A DNA stretch of 45,204 bases from Pelagibacteraceae bacterium AG-325-J13 (GTDB lineage: Bacteria; Pseudomonadota; Alphaproteobacteria; Pelagibacterales; Pelagibacteraceae): the NCBI GenBank assembly GCA_003282835.1, contig QBYL01000006.1, forward strand, positions 1-45,204, in the 5' to 3' direction. Positions 1-8,160 of this stretch are shown here, piece after piece (the first letter of the stretch is position 1; each line of letters begins with the position of its first letter). The translations under genes and the position numbers were made by a program. Below the pieces are notes generated by a model. It was not told the DNA's origin. It did not search any database and was given only the letters and a program-made list of their open reading frames with translations.

Positions 1-714
1 TTACTTAAATATAAAAATAGTTTAGTTTTTTTTGATATTGGACAGCCTCCAAGTAAAAATTTCTCTAGAAAATATCAGTCAGGCCCACTGTCATTCGAGT
101 ATTATTTAGATAACACAAAAATTATTACTAATTGTGGATTTGGTTCAAATATTTCACCAAAAGCAGAATTAATTAGCAGACTCACCTCTGCTCAATCTAC
201 AATGACTTTAAATGATACTTCGGTGACAAAATTTGAACGTAATACTTTATTAAACAGTGTATTTGGTAATTCTATAAAAAATTCATTTCAGATCTCACAA
301 GCTGAATATATTGAAAATAAAGATATGATATATTCAATAGCTTCTCATAATGGTTACGAAAAAAACTATAAATGTATTTTTAAAAGAAAATTACTGATAA
401 ACAAAATTACAAATAATTTACAAGGTTATGATGAAATAATAAAAAAAAATGACGGAAAACCAGTAAACTACTGCATTAGATTTCATCTGTTCCCAGGTTT
501 AGCTGCAGTTAAAACAATGAGCGGCAATAGTGTTTTAATTCAGCTTTCAAAAAATAAATCTCTCATGTTTAGTGCTAAGAATGAATTATTGAAATTAGAG
601 AAAAGTATATATTTTGGGGAAAATAAAATTTTAGATAATACTTGTATTACCCTGTTCGGTAATTTAGTTAATAGAAACAAAATTATTCACTGGGAAATTA
701 AAAAAAAAGATTGA
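1..714 (+). CDS. Heparinase II/III family protein, C-terminal part (5' end outside window)
   Basis: The reading frame is open from the first base to the TGA at 712-714, giving 237 residues without the start. The translation carries a segment reading GPLSFEYYLDNTKIITNCG, which matches the C-terminal beta-sheet domain of heparinase II/III-like proteins, where a conserved 'GPLSFE' is followed by a 'NCG' turn. Proteins of this family commonly sit directly upstream of purH in alphaproteobacteria, and here purH starts 2 bases after the stop. An internal ATG at 202 is not the real start, because similarity continues upstream of it. Family members act on uronic-acid polysaccharides, but the substrate of this subgroup is not known to me. 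Confidence 0.75.
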   Translation, partial: LLKYKNSLVFFDIGQPPSKNFSRKYQSGPLSFEYYLDNTKIITNCGFGSNISPKAELISRLTSAQSTMTLNDTSVTKFERNTLLNSVFGNSIKNSFQISQAEYIENKDMIYSIASHNGYEKNYKCIFKRKLLINKITNNLQGYDEIIKKNDGKPVNYCIRFHLFPGLAAVKTMSGNSVLIQLSKNKSLMFSAKNELLKLEKSIYFGENKILDNTCITLFGNLVNRNKIIHWEIKKKD

Positions 715-716
715 TC

Positions 717-2266
717 ATGAAAAGAAAAATAGCAAATGCTCTGATTTCTGTATCGGACAAATCTGATTTAGGTAAAATTGCAAAAGTTCTTAAAAAGTAT
801 AATATTAATATTATTAGCTCCGGCGGTACCTTCAAGTATTTGAAAAAGATGAAAATTAAATGTAGAGAAATATCTCACTACACTGAATTTAAGGAAATGC
901 TTGATGGAAGAGTAAAAACTTTACATCCTAAAATTCACTCTGGAATATTATTTGATAGATCAAAAAAAAAACATATTAAACAAATGAGAAAAAATAATTT
1001 TGAGCCTGTTGATTTAGTTGTAGTAAATTTTTATCCATTTAAAGAAACGATTGAAAAAATTAAGGCAAAAAGTAAAATAATAGAAAAAATTGATATTGGT
1101 GGCCCAAGTATGGTTAGAGCAGCTGCTAAAAATTTTAAAGACGTAGTCATAATAACAAGTAAAAAAGATTATGAAGATTTAATTAAAGAGTTAAAAAGAT
1201 TTAATGGAAAAACAACTTTAGCCTTCCGTGAAAAATGGCATGTAAAGCATTTGGTATCACTGCTTACTACGACTCCATTATCGCTGACTGGTTTAATAAT
1301 GAATTGAATATTAATTTTCCTGAGATAAAAACATTTTACGGGAAGAAGATCAATCAGTTAAGATACGGTGAAAATCCTCACCAAAAAGGATCTGTTTATA
1401 CAGATAATGGTAAAAATGATTTACTAAATCAAGGAAAATTAAGTGGTAAAGAATTAAGCTACAATAATTATAATGATATACATGCAGGTTTAGAAATATT
1501 ATTTAGCGATAATAAACTGCCAACAACTGTAATCATAAAACACGCCAATCCTTGTGGTGTTGCAACACATAAGTCACCAATTAAATCTTTCTTAAATGCT
1601 CAAGCGAGTGATCCAGTGAGTGCTTTTGGAGGAATAGTTGTTTGTAACTTTACATTAACTGAACAATTGGCAAAAATAATCAATAAAACTTTTTTTGAAG
1701 TTATAATTGCTAAAGGATTCAATAAAAAATCTTTGAAAATTCTAAAAAAGAAAAAAAATATGAGAATTATTGATGTATCTAAAATTGATTATAAAATGAA
1801 AACAAATTTAAAATACTTTGGTAACACTTTTTTGCTACAGGAAAATGATGATATTGTATTAGATAAGAAAAAATTAAAGTGTGTCACCAAAATTAAGCCA
1901 AACGCTAAGGAAATTAGAGAAATGATTTTTGCTTTTAAGGTTTGTAAATATGTAAAATCAAACGCAATTGTTATTGTTAACGATAATGCAACAATTGGTA
2001 TAGGTGCTGGTCAACAGAATAGATTAGAAAGTTGTAAAATAGCCATACAAAAAGCTAAAAAGTTTCAACCAAGCAAATTAAATAACTCAGTTGCTGCGTC
2101 GGATGCTTTTTTTCCTTTCGCGGATGGAATTAAGACTCTTATAAATTCTGGAGTAAAATTAATTGTGCAGCCTGGAGGTTCAATTAGAGATAAGGAAGTA
2201 ATTGATGCTGCTAATAAAGCTAAAATAAAAATGATTTTTACAAATGTAAGACATTTTAACCATTAG
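717..2266 (+). CDS. purH: Bifunctional AICAR formyltransferase / IMP cyclohydrolase, interrupted by a one-base frameshift
   Basis: PurH performs the last two steps of IMP synthesis. The first part (717 to about 1235) encodes the MGS-like IMP cyclohydrolase domain, with LISVSDKS near the start, DGRVKTLHPKIHSGIL and DIGGPSMVRAAAKN. The second part encodes the AICAR transformylase domain, with RYGENPHQ, KHANPCGVA, SAFGGIVV and AASDAFFPFADG. The two parts lie in different frames. At 1230-1236 the sequence is GAAAAATG; six rather than five A residues would read Arg-Glu-Lys-Met-Ala and restore one ORF of about 516 codons, the normal PurH length. Because purH is rarely dispensable and the lesion is in a homopolymer, a sequencing error is more likely than a true pseudogene. 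ATG at 717 is preferred over TTG at 711. Confidence 0.9.
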
Positions 2267-2601
2267 TTTATATTATCAATCTTAGCTGCTAAAATAAAAT
2301 CGCTCTCTGCCAAACCTTTAATTGCATGAGTCGAAATTTTTATAACAGCATATCCCCAGCCGAATGAAATATCAGGATGGTGTCCTTCTTCTTCAGCTAT
2401 TTTTCCAACTTTGCCAATGAATTTTTCACTTTCTAAAAAATCTTTGAAATCAAATTTTTTTTCGATGTGATAATTTTTCTCTAGATTTTGTTTAACTTCC
2501 CAGCCATTTATCTTTTTGAGATATTTATGAATTTCATCAACTTCAAAAGCAGGTATACCACCTTGACAAGGAACACATTTTTTATCAGCTAAATCACTCA
2601 C
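2263..2601 (-). CDS. phhB: 4a-hydroxytetrahydrobiopterin dehydratase (pterin-4a-carbinolamine dehydratase)
   Basis: This 112-residue protein has the size and signature of the PCD/DCoH family: EEEGHHPDISFGWGYAVIKI followed by STH, matching the active-site pattern E-x-x-x-HHP...TH, plus a GWEV motif near residue 35. The enzyme dehydrates 4a-hydroxypterin to recycle the pterin cofactor of aromatic hydroxylases. No phenylalanine hydroxylase is visible here, so a role in other pterin metabolism is possible. The gene is convergent with purH (4-base overlap at the ends) and lies just downstream of tRNA-Gly on the same strand, so it is the first core gene to the left of the pilus island. Confidence 0.9.
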   Translation of the reverse strand: MSDLADKKCVPCQGGIPAFEVDEIHKYLKKINGWEVKQNLEKNYHIEKKFDFKDFLESEKFIGKVGKIAEEEGHHPDISFGWGYAVIKISTHAIKGLAESDFILAAKIDNIN

Positions 2602-2623
2602 TCAATTTATCCTTTTCATTAAT

Positions 2624-2698
2624 TGGAGCGGGCAAAGGGACTTGAACCCTCGACCTTCTCGTTGGCAACGAGACGCTCTACCACTGAGCTATGCCCGC
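2624..2698 (-). tRNA. tRNA-Gly, anticodon GCC
   Basis: The reverse complement folds as a standard cloverleaf: acceptor GCGGGCA/TGCCCGC, D arm GCTC...GAGC, anticodon stem TCTCG/CGAGA with loop TTGCCAA (anticodon GCC), and T arm GAGGG-TTCAAGT-CCCTT. The discriminator is T and CCA is encoded (2624-2626). The first 40 nucleotides of the tRNA, ending in the anticodon 3' stem, are repeated exactly at 26215-26254, so the gene doubles as the left junction of the island. If the element integrated here, the 5' half and promoter of this gene came from the element while the 3' half is the original chromosomal part. Confidence 0.97.
2659..2698 (-). repeat. Left attachment-site repeat (5' half of tRNA-Gly)
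   Basis: This 40-bp block is identical to 26215-26254 and in the same orientation. Identity stops exactly at the first base of the tRNA on one side (2698) and three bases into the 3' strand of the anticodon stem on the other. It covers the anticodon loop, a common crossover point for tRNA-targeting tyrosine recombinases. Confidence 0.85.
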
Positions 2699-2715
2699 GT
2701 AAATTTCTTTTAGTT

Positions 2716-2744
2716 AATTTAACCGCATAGAACGTAGAAAGCAA
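2716..2744 (-). promoter_or_regulatory. Candidate promoter of intact tRNA-Gly
   Basis: On the minus strand a -35-like TTGCTT (2739-2744) and a -10-like TAAATT (2716-2721) are separated by 17 bases and end 17 bases before the tRNA 5' end. It is weaker than the promoter next to the orphan half at 26266-26295. Under the integration model it is DNA supplied by the island. Confidence 0.4.
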
Positions 2745-2796
2745 GATGATGAAAAATATATTGGTGCGGTTTGATGTGTACGTATGTGGAACAAAG

Positions 2797-2863
2797 TCTA
2801 TCCCTATACTATCACTCATTTACAGGGTTAATGAGCAATCTCTATCCCTATACTATCACTCAT
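2797..2863 (+). repeat. Two direct repeats inside the left island end (possible integrase arm sites)
   Basis: The 23-bp sequence beginning TCTATCCCTATACTATCACT occurs at 2797-2819 and again at 2841-2863, exactly 44 bp apart. A close copy with one substitution (G for A) lies at 26112-26131 inside the right end. In an excised circle these copies would flank the 40-bp core on both sides, like the arm sites of an attP. The rest of 2700-2906 contains no credible gene. Confidence 0.7.
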
Positions 2864-2906
2864 CTAGTTTTGAGTGTTAAGAATTGTTAAAATTAAATTA
2901 CCCTTT

Positions 2907-3450
2907 TTAGGGAACTTGAATATCTTTTCTTGAGTATCTTTGAGACCAATTACCGCTGTAATCGTTATCCCACCTCATCTCTAATCTCATAGTCTTTGGC
3001 GAACCTGAAACATTCTTTATGAAAATATAGCCAGCTGCTTGACTATTCATTAGCTTAGAAGAAGGATATCCTGAATTGGAACAATGAAGAACATATTCAC
3101 TACCTGTATTATTTTTTATGTAGTTGTCTGTGTAAGGGTTTTTTCCATTTTAAAGATTTAAAATGTGCTATAAGAATATGGCAAGCACCTAAGGGGCTAT
3201 TGTTACAATAACCATTAGTGACATCCGTTGAATTTCCAGACTGATTATTCATCATTACCGATTCTCCTAAATCACATTTGGTGTAATTGATATTAATAAA
3301 ATTTACGATTTCATTAAAATTATGTTTTACTGCATTTTTTTTAGCACTAGCCGTATACCCATTATAAGCAACTACACCCACTGCAGCTAGAATACCGATG
3401 ATGGCTACTACGACTAGGAGTTCTATTAGAGTGAAGGCTTTGTGTGTCAT
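2907..3450 (-). pseudogene. Type IV pilin-like gene (12th of array), frameshifted
   Basis: The prepilin start is KAFTLIELLVVVAIIGILAA, followed by the shared VGVVAYNGYT block, the central KCDLGES motif and two further cysteines. Translation then stops early at 3109 after KWKKPLHRQLHKK. Removing one A from the A6 run at about 3144 gives KNPYTDNYIKNN and a further 60 or so residues ending in IQVP with a stop at 2907. KNPY is the motif found at this place in sibling pilins, so the downstream frame is clearly the original one. The lesion may be a sequencing error, a decayed last cassette or slippage-based switching. It is the promoter-distal gene of the array, 65 bp after its neighbour. Confidence 0.8.
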
Positions 3451-3515
3451 ATATTTATTTAGTGCAGCTGTCTCCAGAAACTATATCATGTTATACTATT
3501 GCATTATTATCTTTT

Positions 3516-4016
3516 TTAACATGTAACATTATAATCTGACATCGAAATCTCATTTTTAAGCTGCTCATTTTTTTCATTCCAAACAGTCTCTATTTTAAGT
3601 ACTGGTTTTGAGTTTATACACTCATTATGAAATTCAACTGACCCTAATATTTTTCTAGGGCCCCAATTAACTGCTAGATATGTGGGATCATTAAATGGGT
3701 GTGTTTTAATCAGGCAACGTAAATGTGTCATAAATTTTTTTGAAACACCATTCAAACCATCAGGAGTAATTTTTTTATTTACCGGATTTTTACACTCATC
3801 GTTTTCATACATTCCCTCAAAATAACCATCATTTAAAGTAGTCTTTAACATAGTTGCAGTAACAAAATTAACTACTAATTTGTGATTACTTTTTGCAGCA
3901 TTTTGTTTTGCGCTTTTAGTATAACCGTTATAAGCAACCACTCCGACTGCAGCGAGAATACCGATGATGGCTACTACGACTAAGAGTTCTATGAGTGTAA
4001 ATCCTTTTTGGTTCAT
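3516..4016 (-). CDS. Type IV pilin-like protein (array member 11)
   Basis: A 166-residue prepilin with a short basic leader (MNQKG), cleavage before Phe, Glu at mature position 5 and the hydrophobic alpha-1 segment shared by the array. The globular part differs from its siblings: it lacks the usual KCDLGES motif (it has TTLNDGYFEG instead) and carries several cysteines (ECK, LRCLIK, HNECIN and a terminal VTC). HPFNDP aligns with the NPY motif of the others. It abuts the upstream pilin gene at base 4016, implying translational coupling. It may be a pilus subunit or a minor pilin; its exact role is unknown. Confidence 0.85.
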   Translation of the reverse strand: MNQKGFTLIELLVVVAIIGILAAVGVVAYNGYTKSAKQNAAKSNHKLVVNFVTATMLKTTLNDGYFEGMYENDECKNPVNKKITPDGLNGVSKKFMTHLRCLIKTHPFNDPTYLAVNWGPRKILGSVEFHNECINSKPVLKIETVWNEKNEQLKNEISMSDYNVTC

Positions 4017-4543
4017 TATTCTATATAAATCATAGTTTCAATTCGATTGGAAGAAGTTGAGCAAGAAGTTTTAAAGCAAGTTCTTACATGAATTTCAGAA
4101 TTACTTTTTGGAGCAAGCCATATAGTTCCAACGTCATTATCTGACCAATTTAAATTTTGAACCCAACTATTATGTTGCCTAACACCCTGAGATTGGGCTT
4201 GTTGATTAGAATTTGGGTTATAAATATTTTTAAGATCTGAAAATGGAGAATAGTTAGATGCAACAATATAATTGATCACACTTGCTGAGCTAAGACCATT
4301 ACATCTTAATGATGCACCTTTGCTAGCCATTATATTGCTTTCACCTAAATCACATTTCTTTAGTTCATTCTGGATATAATTTGATATAAGTTTATGATTT
4401 GATTGCGTTGTTGATGCTTTAGCACTTGCCGTATACCCATTATAAGCAACTACTCCTACTGCAGCTAGAATACCGATGATGGCTACTACGACTAGGAGTT
4501 CGATTAGGGTAAAAGCTTTTTTTTTATTGTAGTGAAATATCAT
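4016..4543 (-). CDS. Type IV pilin-like protein (array member 10)
   Basis: A 175-residue prepilin with leader MIFHYNKKKA, then the array-standard N-terminal helix. The central motif is KKCDLGESNIM, the middle anchor is NIYNPN, and the C-terminal cysteine pair reads VRTCFKTSC, like members 1 and 8. The region between these anchors is unique and rich in Ser/Asn. The ATG lies 20 bases inside the end of the preceding pilin gene, so it is likely translated by coupling. PilD should process it after Ala, an accepted but less common residue at position -1. Confidence 0.88.
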   Translation of the reverse strand: MIFHYNKKKAFTLIELLVVVAIIGILAAVGVVAYNGYTASAKASTTQSNHKLISNYIQNELKKCDLGESNIMASKGASLRCNGLSSASVINYIVASNYSPFSDLKNIYNPNSNQQAQSQGVRQHNSWVQNLNWSDNDVGTIWLAPKSNSEIHVRTCFKTSCSTSSNRIETMIYIE

Positions 4544-5048
4544 TTCTTAATACTTCTCCATCATTTACATTATAAGTACCAGAAACTTTGGTAACAATCA
4601 CAATGTTGCTACCTGAGACATGCACTTGAGTTTCTCCCAGCGTTCCATATTGTATATTACCTCCTGATGCTACTGCTTGCTGACAATTTCCACTACCATC
4701 CAAAAGTCCATGAGGATTACACGTCGGTGGAGCATTAAAGTGATTATGAAAAGCACTAGCAACATTAGATATTTTATTTGTAACAATATCGGGACATACA
4801 TCATTAGAATATTTAAGCTTTCCAGTAGCTTTGCTAAAACTATATTTTAAAATTAATTCTTGTCCCAGGTCACACTTTTTTACCTCTGTCATTATAAATT
4901 TTACAACATTACTATGATTAGTTTTTGAGGCGTTAACTTTAGCACTCTTCGTATACCCATTATAAGCAACTACTCCTACTGCAGCTAGAATACCGATGAT
5001 GGCTACTACTACAAGGAGTTCGATTAGAGTGAAGGCTTGTTGTTTCAT
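4524..5048 (-). CDS. Type IV pilin-like protein (array member 9)
   Basis: A 174-residue prepilin with leader MKQQA followed by the shared hydrophobic helix. The central motif is KKCDLGQELIL, with later cysteines at DVC, PTC and GNC. A block reading HVSGSNIVIVTK resembles the ASGSNVSVKT strand of member 1, pointing to a common pilin fold. It overlaps the previous gene by 4 bases (ATGA) and the next by 20. A heteropolymeric or alternative pilus subunit is inferred. Confidence 0.88.
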   Translation of the reverse strand: MKQQAFTLIELLVVVAIIGILAAVGVVAYNGYTKSAKVNASKTNHSNVVKFIMTEVKKCDLGQELILKYSFSKATGKLKYSNDVCPDIVTNKISNVASAFHNHFNAPPTCNPHGLLDGSGNCQQAVASGGNIQYGTLGETQVHVSGSNIVIVTKVSGTYNVNDGEVLRNDISLQ

Positions 5049-5548
5049 TTGCCAATCATATCTGAAACAATTAATTCCTCAATATGATTTGACGTGTCGC
5101 TACAAGGTAATTTTACACAAGACTTCACTCTTATAAATTGATCTGAGCCTACATTTACTAGATTAAGTCTGATGTAACCCACATCTTCATCTCTATTGTA
5201 AATATTTCCACTATTGACTTGAAGTCCATTATCGTAAGGATTTCTGAAAATATTATCGCCTGTTCTGAAAACACTTGGTATATAATTTATAATTCCAGTT
5301 CCAAAAGTATTACCTTGAGGACAATTCAATACTCCACCCATGATTTTAAGTTCACCTAATTCACACTTCATAAGTTCATTGTTTATATATTTAACAACTG
5401 ATTTAAAATTATTTCTGACAGTGCTTTCTTTTGCACTTGCTGTATACCCATTATAAGCAACTACTCCTACTGCAGCTAGAATACCGATGATGGCTACTAC
5501 GACTAAAAGTTCTATTAATGTGAAAGCCTTATGGCCATTTAATTTCAT
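5045..5548 (-). CDS. Type IV pilin-like protein (array member 8)
   Basis: A 167-residue prepilin with leader MKLNGHKA and the shared N-terminal helix. Anchors: MKCELGELKIMGG, FRNPYDNG and the terminal cysteine pair VKSCVKLPC. Parts between the anchors differ from the siblings. The first ~90 coding bases after the leader are nearly identical to several neighbours, especially members 9 and 10, suggesting recent duplication or gene conversion. It overlaps members 7 and 9. Confidence 0.88.
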   Translation of the reverse strand: MKLNGHKAFTLIELLVVVAIIGILAAVGVVAYNGYTASAKESTVRNNFKSVVKYINNELMKCELGELKIMGGVLNCPQGNTFGTGIINYIPSVFRTGDNIFRNPYDNGLQVNSGNIYNRDEDVGYIRLNLVNVGSDQFIRVKSCVKLPCSDTSNHIEELIVSDMIGK

Positions 5549-6116
5549 TTACCAAGTACGCTCCAGATGAATTGCTGAAATTTCCATTGTTACAATCTTG
5601 GCCTAAAAAAGTGGCAATGTGCAAATCATCTCCTTTATCTCTAATATTAGTAATGCCAGGCCTCTCTGGATAGTTTGGTTTTAAAAAGTTTTGCCACTGA
5701 TCCTCTCTTATAAAACCGCTAGTATTGTGAGGTTGTTTTAATTCAGCCTTTGCATGAGTTGCAAAGTGACCTGCCGAAAGCCCTGCTGTTACATTTCTTC
5801 CTGCCCAATCACTTTTACAATCCCATTTTCTTTGACACTTACCAGATGAGTCCACACCAATAGCTGTCATGCCGCTACTTTTTTGATTATTACAACCATA
5901 CCCTGGACCAATATTCATATATGTTGAACCTTGAAAACTACAAAACGCATAAGTTTCTTCAGCGAGTTTAACAACTTTTACATGTTGATCTTTATTTCCA
6001 GAACATTCTGCAATTTTTATAAATTTATTATACGCAAAAAAAGCTATAGCAACTAGTACGCCTAGAATGGCAACAACCACCAATAATTCAATAAGTGTAA
6101 ATCCTTTTATTTTCAT
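5529..6116 (-). CDS. Divergent type IV pilin-like protein (array member 7)
   Basis: At 195 residues this is the longest array member and one of two with a different helix: after GFTLIELLVVVAILGV it reads LVAIAFFAYNKFIKIAECSG rather than VGVVAYNGYT. It lacks the KCDLGE motif and has about seven cysteines, including GYGCN, GKCQRKWDCKSDW and GQDCNNGN. This resembles a minor or tip-type pilin more than a shaft subunit. Its 5' coding DNA also differs from the near-identical block of the others, so it was not part of the same duplication series. Coupled overlaps join it to both neighbours. Confidence 0.85.
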   Translation of the reverse strand: MKIKGFTLIELLVVVAILGVLVAIAFFAYNKFIKIAECSGNKDQHVKVVKLAEETYAFCSFQGSTYMNIGPGYGCNNQKSSGMTAIGVDSSGKCQRKWDCKSDWAGRNVTAGLSAGHFATHAKAELKQPHNTSGFIREDQWQNFLKPNYPERPGITNIRDKGDDLHIATFLGQDCNNGNFSNSSGAYLVNEIKWP

Positions 6117-6649
6117 TCTGGTATAGCAATATTTTCAGTAATTATATCACCTGTTTCACTGCCAAATCTAGTAGAAATTTTATATCCTTGGCCAGTACCG
6201 CCATCAAAATTCATATAAGTATAACCCACTTTATCTGTTGGAGGTATTGAATAACTTGAAACAAAAGCGTTACCATTATTTTCAAATGGATTTTTAATCA
6301 TTGAATAATATTCAAATGGACATTTTGCAGTATCAAAATATGCTCCCGGGTTACTTTTAGGGCTGCCTGAGGCCTTTAGTGAATTACAGTTTCGATTTGT
6401 TGAACAGTTAGTACTTGGATTTGTTTGATAAGATTTATTAGTTATTGAATCAAACTCTACATCAAGATTATAGCATTTGTTAATTTCATTTATGATGTAA
6501 TTTTTTACAGTATTATGATTAGTTTTAACTACACTGATCTTTGCGCTCTTAGTATACCCATTATAAGCAACCACTCCTACTGCAGCCAGGATACCGATGA
6601 TAGCTACAACGACTAGAAGTTCTATTAACGTGAAACCTTTATTTTTCAT
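6113..6649 (-). CDS. Type IV pilin-like protein (array member 6)
   Basis: A 178-residue prepilin, leader MKNKG with the canonical Gly before the cleaved Phe. The shared helix is followed by NHNTVKNYIINEINKCYNLDVEF, in which the KC motif is present but LGES is not. CSTNRNC and KCPFEYYSMIKNPFENN follow, the last containing the NPF anchor. Six bases separate it from the upstream pilin, and it overlaps the downstream one by 4. Subunit of the same pilus inferred. Confidence 0.87.
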   Translation of the reverse strand: MKNKGFTLIELLVVVAIIGILAAVGVVAYNGYTKSAKISVVKTNHNTVKNYIINEINKCYNLDVEFDSITNKSYQTNPSTNCSTNRNCNSLKASGSPKSNPGAYFDTAKCPFEYYSMIKNPFENNGNAFVSSYSIPPTDKVGYTYMNFDGGTGQGYKISTRFGSETGDIITENIAIPE

Positions 6650-6655
6650 AAATAT

Positions 6656-7168
6656 TTATTCTATTGCAATTTCTGTTTTAACTGGGGAGCCACTGTCTTC
6701 AACACAAGTTTCAATTATAATTATTGTATATCCAACATTGATAGATATTGAATGCTTGCCTTGATAACCTAATGTTTTATATCCAAAAGATTTTGGAATA
6801 CCGTGACACTTAATAGGTCCTCCAACAGTCATTGCTGCAGTTGAAGGTTCGTAAACATCTTGTATTTTATCATTAAAAATTTTTTCAATATACCCTGGAA
6901 TATTACCTCGTGAGTTATTTGTACCGTTACAATCAAATTGTTTAAATCCATTGTAATCAAATATCTTAGACTCCCCTATCATACATTTTGCTAATTCATT
7001 TTGAATGTATTTGGCTATTAATTTGTGATTAGCTTCAGTTACTTTTTTTTTAGCACTACTCGTATACCCATTATAAGCAACAACCCCTACTGCAGCTAGA
7101 ATACCAATGATAGCTACAACGACTAGAAGCTCTATTAAAGTGAAGGCTTTACCATTCATTTTACTCAA
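6656..7168 (-). CDS. Type IV pilin-like protein (array member 5)
   Basis: A 170-residue prepilin, leader MSKMNGKA; an alternative ATG three codons later is possible. The shared helix is followed by NHKLIAKYIQNELAKCMIGES, a close variant of the array motif, then FDCNGTNN, DVYEPS and a terminal IIIIETCVEDSG, in which only the first of the usual final cysteine pair remains. It overlaps the upstream gene by 8 bases. Same inferred role as its siblings. Confidence 0.87.
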   Translation of the reverse strand: MSKMNGKAFTLIELLVVVAIIGILAAVGVVAYNGYTSSAKKKVTEANHKLIAKYIQNELAKCMIGESKIFDYNGFKQFDCNGTNNSRGNIPGYIEKIFNDKIQDVYEPSTAAMTVGGPIKCHGIPKSFGYKTLGYQGKHSISINVGYTIIIIETCVEDSGSPVKTEIAIE

Positions 7169-7658
7169 GATAAATTATATTCTCCAAAATATTAGGACTT
7201 CCATCTTTGGTTTGGCTTCTTACAGCAATAACATAATTTCCAGCACTATCTTTTTCTGAATGAAAGCAGAGCTTACCTTTTTTATTTGGTTTAGAGCAAC
7301 TATCTGTCATTATTGAATTATCATAAACATTTCGCCATCTCTCACCATTTCCAAAATGTCTTATAAAATTGTAAGTAAAGTTCGCAGCATTACCCGGTGA
7401 AGAAGTTGCTTTAGAATAATCTGAACATAGATCATTTGAATATCTATTTGGTTCTGTCTTTAATTTAAGCTCTAAACCTAGTGAACATTTTTTAAGTTCT
7501 GATGATGTAAATTTAACAACTTTACTATGCATATTTTTGACTGCAGCAACCTTTGCGGAACTTGTATACCCATTATAAGCAACAACTCCTACAGCAGCTA
7601 GGATACCTATGATTGCTACAACGACTAAGAGTTCTATTAGGGTGAAGGCTTTATTCAT
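7161..7658 (-). CDS. Type IV pilin-like protein (array member 4)
   Basis: A 165-residue prepilin with the shortest leader (MNKA). Shared helix, then KKCSLGLELKLK, DLCSDYSKA, the NVYDNS anchor and CSKPNKKGKLC. A strand reading AVRSQTKDGSPNILENIIYLE closes the protein, like the C-termini of members 3 and 8. It overlaps member 3 by 8 bases. Same inferred role. Confidence 0.87.
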   Translation of the reverse strand: MNKAFTLIELLVVVAIIGILAAVGVVAYNGYTSSAKVAAVKNMHSKVVKFTSSELKKCSLGLELKLKTEPNRYSNDLCSDYSKATSSPGNAANFTYNFIRHFGNGERWRNVYDNSIMTDSCSKPNKKGKLCFHSEKDSAGNYVIAVRSQTKDGSPNILENIIYLE

Positions 7659-8160
7659 AAGATATTATATCTTCCAAATAAACTGTAGATCCATTTTTAT
7701 ATTCTAAATTACTACATATTTTAATTTGATTGTTGCTACTTTTAAATACACTTAGATAGCCAAGTTGATCTGGATTACTAGGGCATGCTGACATATATCC
7801 AGGTGGTGAACAATTTGTAACATTAACTCTACACCAAGATCCGTTGGGTGTTCCATACGGACTTAATAATTTCATGCCGTATATATTTTGATTCATATAT
7901 CCTACAAAGTTATCTATTGACGTTGGGCAAGTTAAGTTTTTATTAGTTCCGTTTATATCTAGATAATCTACATCATCACCTATGCTACATTTAATGCCTT
8001 TAGCTCCAATCATTTTGGTAATCATTTTATGATTTGCTTTCGTTGCTGAAACTTTTGCCGCACTGGTATACCCATTATAAGCAACTACCCCTACAGCGGC
8101 GAGGATACCAATGATGGCTACTACAACTAATAATTCTATTAAGGTAAATCCTTCGTTCAT
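7651..8160 (-). CDS. Type IV pilin-like protein (array member 3)
   Basis: A 169-residue prepilin, leader MNEG, shared helix with the NGYTSAAK variant. The central motif is IKCSIGDDVDYL, with anchor LSPYGTPNG and many cysteines (CRVNVTNC, ACPSNP, KICSNLEY). It starts at the base next to the stop of member 2, giving end-to-start packing. Same inferred role. Confidence 0.87.
   Translation of the reverse strand: MNEGFTLIELLVVVAIIGILAAVGVVAYNGYTSAAKVSATKANHKMITKMIGAKGIKCSIGDDVDYLDINGTNKNLTCPTSIDNFVGYMNQNIYGMKLLSPYGTPNGSWCRVNVTNCSPPGYMSACPSNPDQLGYLSVFKSSNNQIKICSNLEYKNGSTVYLEDIISYE

Noticed and set aside
711-1307. Two separate genes for the two purH domains
   Set aside because: The first frame ends in unrelated residues after the slip, and one added A restores the normal family sequence, so a single gene with an error is simpler.
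2619-2819. A 66-codon minus-strand ORF
   Set aside because: It is the translation of the tRNA-Gly gene and its promoter region (RGHSSVVERLVANEKVEG-type peptide is a known tRNA artefact).
2901-2912. Terminator at the end of the pilin array (CCCT-TTTT-AGGG)
   Set aside because: The stem is only 4 bp and overlaps the stop codon of the restored pilin frame, with no convincing T tract.
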